From Anas platyrhynchos (taxonomy: Eukaryota; Chordata; Aves; Anseriformes; Anatidae): a DNA stretch of 64,000 bases. The notes beneath the pieces were generated by a model. It saw only the letters and a list, made by a program, of their open reading frames with translations, was not told the origin of the DNA and ran no database searches. The stretch is from NCBI RefSeq assembly GCF_047663525.1, contig NC_092606.1:1557501-1621500 (forward strand). Reading direction: 5' to 3'. Below are positions 11,601 to 22,273 of this stretch, piece by piece. Position 1 is the stretch's first letter. Every line of letters begins with the position of its first letter. Both the position numbers and the translations under genes were made by a program.

Positions 11601-14600
11601 GGCCTTCCCGCACATCTCGCAGGCGTGGTTCTTCTTGACGGGCTTGCTGGGCTTCTTCACCGTCTGCGTCACTGACATGGCCGTGGCACCGGCGCTGCTG
11701 CTGGGGTTGGTGGCGGAGGAAGACGTAGTGACCGTGGACAGGATGCCCGCGATGGTGGAAACCAGCGAGCTTCGGCTGTTGTCACCAGCGATGGTGGAGA
11801 TAAGGGGCACCATCGTGGTGGGAGTTTTCTTTGGCCGTGACACTAACTTTACGCCCGTGTGGCAGGACTCGTGGCGCCTCAGATGGTAGCTGTCCCTGAA
11901 AGCTTTGCTGCAGTAAGTGCACACAAAGGAGGTTTTAGGTTTTTCCTTTTTAATCCCAACAATAGCATCCTTTAACGTTTCTGCTGCAGGCTGAGGTTTC
12001 TGCGTTATTGGTAAGGGCAGAATCGGCTTCTGATCGGGTGGCTCAACAGCAGAGCTCAGGAGCGGCAACAAACTGTTCTGTGCTGCCTGCTGTTGGTGGT
12101 GTGAGGCTTCGTGTGCCTAAAACCAAACATTCACACTTAAATTCTACGGCCGGGAGCTCGCTTCGACGCGCTGAGCACATTTACAGGCTACGGGAAAGCA
12201 AACTCTAGCCCGACAGCCGGTGACGCAGGGCGGCACAAGGTTAGGGGATTGTCCTGTGCGGAGGATAACGCCGCTCGTGCTTTCGACGCGCACGCGGCAC
12301 GGATCCTGCGGCGAGCAAGCGTGGCAAGGCGCACACCGGAACAATCAAACACTGAAGTTTCCGGAGGGCACCGTTTCTTATGGAAAACAAGGAGGCGCTT
12401 GTCAGATCTTTCCTCCCGTATCGCCTGATCTTTACATAACAGATAACTCGTTTTACTAACGATCGTATCAGGTGCCCCAGCAGGGCTATCTTTGGAGCTT
12501 ATGAATGTACCGAGGGGGAGTTGCAAAACACCGCCCCGCCTCTAAACCTAACCCGGGCTTACTGCACGCCGGGGATTAGGCTGCAGCCGCCCAGAGCCGG
12601 GATGCGATAAGCCACCGTATTTAAACACCGTGCTCAGAGCAGCGTGCTGGCACCGAGACCAACGCAGCTCGGGCGGGGAGCTGCCTAACGCAGCGCTTCT
12701 ACGCCCAGCAGGCCCCTGGCACGCTGGGTCCTGACCACTCGGTGTCTGGCAGCCAAGGAGAGGTCTCCTCTTCAGCAGCAGGGTTTTGGGATGGGAGGGA
12801 AGCTGATCAGTGAGCTCTGAGAGGTGTCTGGATCCCAGGGAGGACCTCCAAGCTGCTCGAGGACAGCTGATATGGAGAGGCTGGGAGCTACAGGAGCAGG
12901 GGGAGAAGCTGCGGGGAAAATGCAGAGGGAGACCCCGCAAATACCAGGGCAAACGCCCCTCGGCCACGCTGCAGCCACACAGGTTTAAGTGCTGCTTGTT
13001 CTGAGACAGAAAACTCTGTTCTGAACGCTCATCCTGTCAGAGCGGGACAAAACCCTGGCCGAAACACATTTGAAGTGGTTCAGAAACCACGCAGACCAAC
13101 CCAGCCTAATGGAGCATTCAAATAAATCACTCCGGCACCTCCAGCACATCTGCATTTGAGATGTGCCTCGGTCCCAGCAGCCTGGTTTGACCCCGCTCTG
13201 GCTGTCAGCGGGGCAAGCCAGGTCTGAAGCCGATTTTGGGAAGCTGGCCTTCCCCTCAGAGCAGCGTCACCACCTCCCAGGGCTTCTTCCTACAGCTTCC
13301 CTCACCGGGCCCACGTGCTGCGTGGCACGGTGAGACTGGGACAGCCGGGTGAAACACTGCCTGCATGCAACCCCCTTCATGTCTACATTTATTTCGGCTG
13401 AGGACGGGCAGTTGTACGAAGCACACCCCAGCTCAGGCTCTCCCTACGCTTGGCATCCTTTTGAGAAGTCAGGATGTCTGGAAGCAGGCTCTGGGACTTG
13501 TCCTCAGTTCCATCCTGTCCCTTTACCTCTCACAATCCCGAGCGGTGGCTGCAGCGCGCCCCGATGGCGTTTTATCTGCCCCAGCTCCAGGCTGTTGTGC
13601 CCTGGCTACTCCTTCCTCAGGAGCGCGGTGCTGCTGATCCTTGGATAAAAGCCACCGGTGGCTACAAACACGGACCCACGTGGGCAGGAATACGTGCTCC
13701 GTCACACCGCGAGCCTAGCTGACAGGAAAGCAGCCCGTGTTCGGCACGGCAACGTGGGACAAGACTTGCTGGAATCATTATGGCCTGGGACAGCCCGGCC
13801 ACTCCTGTCTGCACCTGTGCCGGAGCGCGGTCACCCCGCTGCAGCCACCGCAAACACCAGCGACTGCTAAAGAGCCCAGCAGAGCTCTCCTGGAGGCTAC
13901 GCTGCCGAGCAGGGCACGGCTCTGGCTTCATCCTCTCCTGTAAACTTTTGCCTGGCTCGAGCGACAGCTGCGGATTTTATCCGCTGGGTTTCTAGAGCGC
14001 GGTGGTGACATCTGCGTCGCACGGGAAGGAGCAGAACACGCACCGGACACACCGGCGGCGCGGCGTTAAGCAAGCTGTGTACTTGGGTACAGTTTTAATT
14101 TGGAAAAAAAAAAAAGTGAGATGTTTTACAGCCAACTTTCAATAAGCACTAAACAACATCGTTAACTGCATCAGACGGCACTCAGGAGCACCTAAGGATA
14201 GCTCTAGAGATACAGTTTCAAAGGCGGAGAGCTGGCAGATCGGATAATAGGGAGCCCAAATCCTTTGGACCAGGTTCAAACTTGTGCAGTCGATGGGTAT
14301 TTTTAAGCCTTGAAGTCTCGGCAGCACTCGGAGGTACCGAGGTGCCTGCTCCCACCGGAGGGCTGCGGGACCAGGAGGGCTCCCCGGCTGCGCGCTCGCT
14401 CTTACATAAGCCTGCTTAGCGCGGGTCCCAGCTCAGCGGGGTGATTTGTCAGCAGCGCTCTCAACAACCCCTTCTGCAACACTGCTCCTCACTTTCTGAG
14501 GCCTGCATTAAAGGCTTTTTAAAAAGGATCTGTTTTGTTTTGTTTGTTTTTTTTTATAATTATTTTATTATTTTTTTTATCTTGCTGCCCGAGAAGGGAA

Positions 14601-16847
14601 CGCAGCACCTGCTGCACGCCTCTCGCCAGCCGTTTTTATCCAGGCACGGCACAGTTTTACTTGACCTAGCACTAATGTCAAGTCAACAATTTTTGCCAGA
14701 TTCTGATCGCCTGGGACAGGCTCTCATGCAAAACACCCTCGTCTATCACCAGATCTTTCTTTCCTGGGGGGCAGTAAATAAGAAATCCGCAATTCGTGAC
14801 CCAGAGTGGTAGGACGTGGCACCACCAACTTCCAGTGCCAGAGGCTAAAAGATTTTTGCACTCAAGCCTTAATGCGAGAGCAACAAATTAGCGTGAGTCA
14901 TATCTTGAATACCCTGTTTGATGGATGATTCCTCCCAACACCAACAGATACAACTTTCACTTTCCGAGCAGATACTAAAAGCGGTTTCAAAACAGGCATT
15001 TCAGGGACCGGCAGGATCCAGACAAGCACTGCTTATTCAACATTGTAATCGTTTCTTTCAGAAGATACAATCCATCAGCACGCCACCTAAGCACGACCCA
15101 GTAACTTTATTTGGAAGGAGCAGTTTACAGTTACACATCCCATCGCTACTGAGACCAACACTGAGACATTGAAACCTCCCCTAGAAGCAGTTTGCCAGAA
15201 GTTACAGTTTTACAGGCTGGAAATTAACCTTCCCTTAGAAATCCTGCAACAGCTGGAAAGCACGTTCAGTAAAAGCCCTTAAAAAATAATTCGCGTGTGC
15301 ACTCGGCCACTTGGTTTTGTTATTTAACTGATGGCAGGGAAAGGGCTGCGAAGGGGGGGGGGGGGGGTAAATTCACTTTTTATTACTCATTTTAACTAAT
15401 CTCTTGGATTTTGGCTGTCGCACTGTTGGTAAGAATAGAAAGAAGAAAAGCTGAGGAGCGGAAAGAAGAAAAGCACTTTATGGTGCTGTCTGCTGGGTGC
15501 ATCAGGATGCTCCCATCCTAAATCCTTGGCTTTAACGAAATGACTCGAGAAACAATACTCAGCATTTATCGGGAGGCCTGAGAGCTTTATTGCTGGGGGG
15601 GGGGCACGAGGAAAATTTCCACGTCACAGCTCCGTGGAGATGCTTCCAAGCCGCACAAAACTGCGCGGTGGCAAAGCGCGCTGCCGACTCCTAATGAGAA
15701 GCAGCACGGCACAACCCGCCACCGAAGCGGAGCGGGGCCCTGCCGCTCGGAAACACAGCAAACACCCCAAAAAAAAACAAAAAAACGAGGGCAGGAGGCG
15801 AGGAGCTGGCCGGGCACAGCGCCTCGGGACGCTCCTGCCCCGAGCGGCTCAGCCGGGTGCCAAAGGGAAGCCAAAAGTGCCCTGCTGGGGGGGATCAGGC
15901 CCTGGGCTGGGGGAAATCAGGTGCCTGCTGGGGACAAGGATCAGGGAGCAGGGGACATGGGGGGAGTTTTTTTTTTTGGGGGGGGCCCTGCCCTGATCCC
16001 TTTTTGCTCAGCCCCGGCGGCGGGCAGTGAGTAAGCAGCCGGGCGCCGCTGGCGGGGAGGATTGTTTTACCTCGGGAGAGGTGATGTGTGCCTGCCCGCT
16101 GCCGTTCTTTAGTTCTTTCTTCCTTTATTTATTGATTCCTTCCCCCGCTCGCACATTGCAACGTTAAAAAAAAAAAATAAAAAATTTAAAAATAAATAAA
16201 AGAAGAAAAAAAAGAGCAAAAAGAGGTGAAAAACAACGCGGTAGCGGGCTGCTAAAAAAAAAAAAAATAATAATAATAATAAAAAAAATACCCCGGGAAG
16301 AAGGGGTCGGGGCTCGGGGAAGCGGCACCGGGGGGGGGGGTCCGTGTCCGAGGCGCCGGCAGCCGGCCGGGGGTAAGGGGGGGGGGCGGCTCCATCCCTG
16401 CGCTGCCTTTTTATCGTGTTTTTATTTATTTATTTATTTATTTTCTGCGGGGGGGGCAAAATAAATAAATTAAATAAATAAACAAACTAAAATAAAGGCC
16501 GTTTTGTTTGTCCGGGAAGAAAAAAAAAAAGTTAAATCGATCCAAAACGCTGCCGATGGCCACCACCCCCCCCCCCCCCAAACACACACACACGAAAAGG
16601 GGGGGGGGGGGGGGGAGAGGCGGGCGGGAGGCCGGGCGGCGGCGCTGAGTGACAGCCCCGGCCTAGCGGGGAGCCCCGCGGCCGCTGAGGGAGGAGGAGG
16701 AGGAGGAGGAGGAGGAGGAGGGCGGAGGTTGTTGTGTGTGTGGTGATTGTAAGGGGGGGGGATGAGGGGGGGGGGGGGGTGTTGAGAAAGCGGCGCGGCG
16801 CGGCGGGGCCTCACCTGAAAGAGGAACGCGGTCCAGTTGGCCTCCAT
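5424..16847 (-). CDS. VEZF1: VEZF1, vascular endothelial zinc finger 1 (BGP1-type poly-dG-binding factor), six coding exons
   Basis: Nuclear C2H2 transcription factor that binds dG strings; in chicken it is known as BGP1 of the beta-globin locus. The CDS joins 16815-16847, 11419-12116, 10679-10742, 9499-9682, 8503-8703 and 5424-5851 on the minus strand. That is 1608 nt, or 535 residues plus a stop; the human protein is about 521. Six zinc fingers have their Cys/His ligands at 77-97, 177-197, 205-225, 235-256, 264-284 and 290-309. A Q31 tract covers 338-368. From about 394 the C-terminus is a degenerate Pro/Val/Thr/Ser repeat region ending in PTSPPW. Every junction is GT-AG and all phases agree (exons 2/3, 4/5 and 5/6 split a codon). 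The start is the conserved MEANWTAFLFQ in a GCGCCATGG context. Expression is probably CpG-island driven from about 17 kb. Identity is secure from the finger order and the conserved C-terminus. Confidence 0.96.
8128..8164. repeat. TG/TA dinucleotide microsatellite in VEZF1 intron 5
   Basis: A short mixed (TG)n and (TA)n tract within the 2.65-kb intron between coding exons 5 and 6. The rest of that intron (5852-8502) is AT-rich, with A-runs near 6970-7040 and 7570, and I see no other gene in it. Confidence 0.7.
8503..8703 (-). CDS. VEZF1: VEZF1 coding exon 5 (polyglutamine exon)
   Basis: 201 nt between a GGCATAG acceptor and a G|GTAAAA donor. It encodes the end of Thr327 through residue 393 and one base of Glu394. 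It contains CMSEETSNQK, 31 uninterrupted glutamines from mixed CAG and CAA codons, and HVTSWPGKQVETLRLWEEAV before a basic KARKK end. Confidence 0.94.
8579..8671 (-). repeat. CAG/CAA trinucleotide repeat coding for Q31 in VEZF1
   Basis: 31 consecutive CAG or CAA codons on the minus strand. CAA interruptions occur throughout, which normally stabilises such tracts. The opposite strand reads as an open poly-cysteine or poly-leucine frame, which is a shadow. Confidence 0.95.
9499..9682 (-). CDS. VEZF1: VEZF1 coding exon 4 (fingers 5-6)
   Basis: 184 nt between an ATAG acceptor and a GTAGGT donor. It encodes residues 266-326 plus one base of Thr327. It holds C267, H280 and H284 of finger 5 and all of finger 6 (C290, C293, H305, H309). 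Finger 6 has 11 residues between its second Cys and first His, one fewer than the usual 12. A leftover Cys pair, C317 and C320, follows. Confidence 0.93.
10679..10742 (-). CDS. VEZF1: VEZF1 coding exon 3
   Basis: 64 nt between a TTTTGTGCAG acceptor and a GTAAGG donor. It completes Arg244 and encodes residues 245-265 (PDHLSCHVKHVHSTERPFKCQ, cut here into the His half of finger 4 and the first Cys of finger 5). It ends in phase 0. Confidence 0.94.
11419..12116 (-). CDS. VEZF1: VEZF1 coding exon 2 (zinc fingers 1-3 and most of 4)
   Basis: Preceded by a TTTTAG acceptor and followed by an AG|GTACC donor. It encodes residues 12-243 plus two bases of Arg244. It carries finger 1 (C77, C80, H93, H97), a Ser/Thr-rich linker at about 104-165, finger 2 (C177-H197), finger 3 (C205-H225) and the cysteine half of finger 4. 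The exon is clearly more GC-rich than exons 3-6. Confidence 0.95.
12117..16814 (-). other. VEZF1: VEZF1 intron 1
   Basis: A 4.7-kb intron between coding exons 1 and 2, with a GTGAGG donor and TTTTAG acceptor. Its 5' part (about 15.3-16.8 kb) belongs to the promoter-proximal island and holds many homopolymers: G15 at 15353, G10 at 15595, G11 at 16330, G10 at 16377, C14 at 16566, G17 at 16599, G9 at 16753 and G14 at 16766. It also holds an AT-rich inverted repeat at 16419-16482. No exon or RNA gene is recognisable in the rest. Confidence 0.8.
16419..16482. repeat. AT-rich inverted repeat (hairpin) in VEZF1 intron 1
   Basis: A (TTTA)n arm at about 16419-16444 faces a complementary (AAAT)n arm at about 16458-16482 across a G-rich loop of about a dozen bases. 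The arms pair over about 24 bp with one offset. It begins about 330 nt downstream of the exon 1 donor in the transcribed direction. Confidence 0.65.
16815..16847 (-). CDS. VEZF1: VEZF1 coding exon 1
   Basis: Encodes residues 1-11 (MEANWTAFLFQ), followed by a GTGAGG donor read on the minus strand. The phase is 0. The exon sits inside the CpG island, and its 5' UTR part probably extends upstream to about 17.0-17.2 kb, which I cannot define. Confidence 0.93.
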
Positions 16848-17383
16848 GGCGCGGGGGCGTCGCGGCCTGAGGCAGGCAGGCAGCGGGCGGCTGGCTGGGA
16901 GGCGGCTCGCTGAGGCGAGCTTGCGGAGCGGTGCCCCCCCCCCCTACCACCACCACTACAACCACCACCACCACCCCCCCCCCCAGCCCGCCCGCCCGCC
17001 CGCCCCCACCGCCCTCACACCCCCGTGCAAAAACCCAGCGCCGGGGGCCGCAGCTACATGGAGCCGACAACAAAGCGGCGGCGGCGGCGGCGGCGGCTCA
17101 ACATGGCAGCGCCTGAGCGGCCGCTTCCGCTAACCTCCGGGCTGCACCACTGCGGCCCGCAGGGGGGAGGCGGCGGCGCCGCGGCCCGGCGGGGCGGCGC
17201 GGGCCCGGCTTGGTTACGGCGCCGCCCCCCCCCCCTTTAGCTTTCCTCCCCCCCCCCCTCTTCTGGTCCCGGTGGCTCCTTCAAGGGGTCCCGGGATTTG
17301 GGCACCGGGAAATGGAGGAAGAGGAGGGGGGGGGGAAAAAAAGGGAGGGGGGGGGGTGCGTGGTGGAGCCAAGCGGCGGGGCC

Positions 17384-17413
17384 GGGTTGGGGTTGGGTTG
17401 GGTTGGGTTGGGG
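17384..17413 (+). repeat. (GGGTT)n G-quadruplex-capable tract
   Basis: Successive GGTTGGG units with six or more G-triplets separated by TT, upstream of VEZF1 exon 1. The unit resembles but is not the vertebrate telomere repeat TTAGGG, because the A is missing. The spacing suits a parallel G-quadruplex. Confidence 0.7.
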
Positions 17414-20400
17414 CTGGGCTGAGCCCGGCCGGCCCCCCCCCCCCGCGGGGCTGGCAATGGGCCGGTCCCGCCTGGGGAAGCCGAGGCTCTGTGGCGAGAG
17501 AAGATGGAGGAGCGGGGGGGGGGGGGGGGGGGGGGCAGGACGGGGGGTGTCGCTGCCGCTGCTCCCGCCGCCGCCGCCACAGCCGCCCCGGGCGGGGGCC
17601 GAGCCGCGCCGCCCTCCCCTCTCCTCCCTTCCACAGCCTCGCCTCTTCCCCTCCCCTCGCCCTCCTTCGCTTCCCCGCCCGCTGCTAACGGGGAGGGAGC
17701 GGCGGGGGCGGCTCGGCCCCGGGCTTCCCTCAGCTTCCCCTCAGTTCCCCTCAGGGTTCCCTCAGGCACCGGCCCGGGGCTGAGCTCCGTGAGGCGGCCC
17801 CTCCGCCCCCCCCCATTTTAGGTTTCCCCCCCTCACACACACACGCCCCGGAGCGTGGGACGCGGCACCTGGATGCAAATGGAAGCCGCAAGCAATTAAG
17901 CGGGCGCTCGCCGTTAATTAGGGCTCCACACGCAGCCCTGGGGGGCACCGAGCAAACAGCACAGTGCGGGGGGGGCACAGCCAGACCTCAGGGCGCATTA
18001 AATTAAAATTTGGGGATCCAGAGCCTCGCAGGACTCTGTTTTCCCCCCCCCTCCGGCCCCGTTTCCTCAGGCTCCCAGCTCGGGACGTGTCCCCAGGGCC
18101 TCAGGGCGATGGAGCCCCCCGTGGTGCTCCCTCCCGCTCCTGTTGAGTTTCACATTAATTATAACACAAAAACAGTCCCTAAGCACCAAACCCAGAGGAC
18201 ACCAAGGTTTCAGGGCCGTGGCGGGGTGCTGGGGTGGGCAGGGCAGCACCAGGAGTCCCGGCCTGCTGCCCCGGCCACCGCTCTGCACTCTTGGGCAAGT
18301 CACCTGGCCCCGCGGCGTGCTCTTCCCCTGCCCTTTCTGAGCATTTCTTCACTTAACGTTGCAAAACAGGAGAATTTCTGCTCAAACAATACAGAAGTGT
18401 CTCTGCCAAGAGTCACGCTTGCAGGAGTTTCACGCACCTTCAAGTTTTTTTCCTTAAAACCTCAGCACTGGCAACGTGCAAAATACCATCACCGGGCTGC
18501 AGGAGCCCTGAACGGGGACAAAACCCAACAAAAGCACCCAAATGGGGTTTGTAACTCTCGTGCATCGCCTCCTCCCGGCCCTGCACCTCCACGCTCACCT
18601 GTGGCCGGCCTCGTGAGCGCGTTGGTGCCCAGGAGGAGACCCAGAGCCTCCCTCCTCTGCTCGTCGTCTGAGCCCCACGCTGCTCCCCGGCAGGGAGGGC
18701 TGCAGGAAGCCGAGAGAGAAACCCCACGTTTAGAGACATTTAGGGGGGAAATGACTGCTGCTCGTGGTTATTTTTCTCCGGGTGGGTCAGATATTTTTGT
18801 TCACACATATTGAGAGTGCTCTTTGTTAAAGGCTCCAGCTCGCCTCAGCTAAAGGCTAAGGAACCTACCCAAGCATGTCACTGAGTCATCGAAGAAATCC
18901 CGATGAGCACGTAGGAGGCTGAACTTGACATTCTTGTTGGTTTTACAGCTAAAGAGCCAAAGGGGCAGAAAGCACCTTTCAGGAACAGAAATGAGGAGGA
19001 CGCTCAGCACTTCCTTACTGACCTGTACGAGGGGGAAACGGGGAGTGGGAGCACTCGTCCCTCGGAGGAGCCTCAGCCCCTGAGCAGCCCGGGCCCCTCG
19101 CACACCGGCAGCGGGGAGCTTTGGCCGAGGCTGCCCCCGGAGCGGAGCAGAGCGAGCCCGAGAGCTGCAGATAACCCCCGAGGGGGGAACGAACTCGCAG
19201 GAGCTGAATTTATAAAGGGCAAGTCCATGCCAAACCTGACGAACTTTCCTTTCCCCAGAATTATAACTGGAAATATAAAAAGCCACAGTGTTTGAAAACA
19301 CGTATTTACATTTTACGTGCCCCAAAGCACAATAAACAAAGGTTAGATTTGTAAACTCTCCATCTTAATTAAAGCTGCACTGCTTTGGACAAACCCACAT
19401 AACAGGTGACTCGAAGTGCTATGTTGTTTAATTTATACCTTCCAGCTGCCTTAGTCATCGAGCTGGGACAGCGATAACATCAGCAGCCACCGTGCTGCTG
19501 CCTGGGTACCCGCGGCAAACATGCAAAGGGAATTTCTAGGGCAGCGGGAGCCGGGTGCCCCACTTAGCGCCGTCCTGAGGTGCCTCTTCCCTGCCTCGCA
19601 GAACAAAAACCTTCCCCGCTTCTTCCTTAGCGCTTCCTGCATGGCAGAGAGGGACGGGGACACTGCCGGGAGCCCTGCCTCGTGCCCACAGCGATGCCCA
19701 ACGCCCACACGCAGCCCCGGTGCCGCCGTCCCCGCGGGAGCAGCAGCAGCAGCAGCAAACCTCCCGCTGCTGGGTGCGTGGTATCCCTGGGGACACCAGC
19801 TCTGGGAGGAAGAACTGACCGCGGTTAATCCACCAGACCCACCTCACGCCTCCACACGCCCCGAGAGGAGCCGCTTCCTCCACCGTGGCCAGCCACGAAG
19901 CGGTTAAGGAAGCGCCTGTGTGCCGGGCGCCATTAGCTGGCCTGTGGGGACAGGCGGCAGCTGGATGCGGCCCCCAGCCCCGGGCAGGACCGAGCCAAAC
20001 GCCGCCAGTTCCCTCCCGCTCCCCCTTGCAGAAACACCCTGGGTTTTAGGGCTCGCGGTGGGACGCGAGCGGTGGAAGTGCAGTTTGAGTTTCTGCCCTG
20101 CCTGCGCCTCTCACAGGGGTCTCAGCGCACCGGGCAGGGGTCTTTGGGGCCGGGGGGGGGGATCCTGCCCTGCTGCGCTCCCTGCCCGGTGCTCTCCCCG
20201 CAGCGTGCCTGCCCGCTGACACGCAGCGCTCCGATTCCGCGGCGGCGAGCGCGTGCTGGAATTGCTAAGAATAGAAAATGTTGTCAAATATTTCAGCTTC
20301 GGAGGAGCCCCTGGCTGTTTGTGCTCTGCTCCCGGAGCGACGCGGCGTGCTTTGAATTTCACAGCTTCGCGGGGCTGCGGAGCCCTCCGGTGCGTAAATA

Positions 20401-22237
20401 AGCAGAGCCGATGTTACCGAGCCGGGGGCAGTTTCCCTTTTGCCGCTTTCCTAACTCCGTGTCTTCTCTATTTTCTCTCCGTGCAGCCTCAACTTCCCTT
20501 TCAAACTCATCCAGGAAGCTAAAAAGAGACAGTAAAATGTGAAGTTGGGAAACGCACACGGAGGCAGAGCACACCCGTGAGACGGGCTGCAGGAGCAGGG
20601 AGCACAGCGGGGTCTGGGGGCACCGAGGGGCTGCACGGGTGGCTCAAGGAGCTGCGAGCAACCTGCCTGCAAGCAAGGAAAGCTCTCGAGAGGAGGCTGC
20701 TGTGGCCGTGCCCCGTGGCTGCCCGCTGCCATCGCCCATCCTGTGCCGTGCCCCCGGGGGCAGTGCTGGTGCTGGTGCTGGCCCCAGGGCTCAGCAGGGA
20801 GCTGCCCTGCCGGGCTCTGCGCAGAGCATCCTCCTGGCCTGGTAATTAGCGCATCTGAAGGATCAGTCCGCTTCTCAAAAGGGGAAAAGAGGATGCAGGA
20901 AATTACCAGCCAGCTCGGCTGAATCGCCGCAGAAGGGCATTGCTGCAATCGATGGAGGAGCAGCGAGAAGCTACTGAAAGGGAAGGAGCTCCGTTAGCTC
21001 CTTGCTGTCAGCACCAAACTTTGAGGTGCGCAGCAGCGGCACAGGGAGAGAACCTGGGGAGAAGCAGGCGGCTGCTGGGGCAGCGTTAAGGGTGGGCTGC
21101 GAGGCCGAGGGGCCCGTCCTAGCAGTGGGGTCACCCTCCTGCCTTCCTGGAGGCACGGGGCAGCGCCCCAGCACCCTACAAACCAGGGTGCCAGCTGCAC
21201 CCACCAGCTGCGAGCCAGGCGCTTCTCACAGCAGCTGGGTGTCCCTGCCCTGCACGCGGAGCTGCCTCGGGGCCGGCCCCATCCCCATGGCAGAGCAGAG
21301 CACAGCTAAGTTTAGCCCAGCCGCGCACGGGAAGCGGCGTTATCTCATCCCACCTCCTTGTCCTCAGCTGTGCGCACGCTAATCTCCGCCTGGCACCTTG
21401 AGCTCGGAGCTGCCCTGCGCTGCAAGCGCCCTTTTATTTTTATTTTGGTCATCTCCGTCACAACTTCTTCCCACTGGGCAGCCGCTGTCATCCGTTGTGC
21501 GCCTGGCACCGGGACGGAAGCGCTGCTCCTCCCGCTGCTCGCCGCGGGGACGTGTGGCTGGCTGATGGCTTCTCCCCTATCTTTGGGCACAAGCAAAGCG
21601 CCTGCAGATGCCCCACACGCAGGGCTGCCCCTCACGACACACGAGGTGCATACCGGGGGCAGCCACGGGCACGGTGCCAGCGGTGCCACAGCTCCGGTGC
21701 CGAGCAGTGCGAGCCACCCGCGCTTAACATCAGGTCTGGTGTCATTCCTCGGTTCTGTGCACAGATGGGATGCACACAGAGCCAAAATTATTTGTCTCCT
21801 ACAGCTCGGAGACCTTCTGGGGTGCACGCCGACCCCTGGCAGACCATGCGGGTTTGCACCACCCTGCCTGCCCTGACCTCTGTGCTGCACCCGTCGCAAA
21901 AGCTGCTTCCAGCTTCGTGCCGGATTGGAGAGCTCCAGGAGAGGCAGTGCGCAGCAGCTCCTCAGCAGCGTGCTCCTGCGGTTAATCACCAGTGACCATT
22001 TTTAGTAATAATTCCCGAGGGGCCGAGGGCCGCGCGGAAACATCCGCTCCTGCCTCGCTCCCCTTCCCACCATCTGCCCCGGCTCCTCGGGCGCGGCAGG
22101 TCCAGGAAAAAAAAACAGCCCCTGAATTAGAGCAGCCGAGCCGGCGAGGAAATCCGAGCGCTAATCCCCGAGCTCTCGCTGGCGCACGGCAGAGCTCCGG
22201 CGAGCCTCCCTCCGCCCCGGCCGCAGCTGGAGGCCCT

Positions 22238-22273
22238 GGGTGACGCCGTGGGTGACGCCGTGGGTGACGCCGT
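22238..22273. repeat. Three tandem copies of a 12-bp unit
   Basis: GGGTGACGCCGT is repeated exactly three times in tandem, followed by a diverged end. A short minisatellite in the GC-rich spacer. Confidence 0.85.

Larger units (their letters stand above)
15353..17850. promoter_or_regulatory. VEZF1: VEZF1 CpG-island promoter with poly-dG/dC tracts
   Basis: GC- and CpG-rich DNA surrounding coding exon 1. I count more than a dozen G or C homopolymers of at least 10 bases: G15 15353, G10 15595, G11 16330, G10 16377, C14 16566, G17 16599, G14 16766, C11 16934, C11 16974, C11 17225, C11 17248, G10 17326, G10 17347, C12 17433 and G22 17514. There is no obvious TATA box. The transcription start is likely near 17.0-17.2 kb by analogy with CpG-island promoters, but is not fixed by sequence. 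Confidence 0.7.

Noticed and set aside
16504-17116. Open frames with poly-Gly, poly-Pro and poly-Thr
   Set aside because: Products of the homopolymers and trinucleotide runs in the VEZF1 promoter island; no conserved protein is seen.
17384-17413. Interstitial telomere repeat
   Set aside because: The unit is GGGTT, not TTAGGG, and is short, so telomeric origin is not supported.
18010-18813. 267-codon open frame upstream of VEZF1
   Set aside because: Low-complexity Pro/Ser/Arg composition, no domain, and no flanking splice signals that give a better frame.
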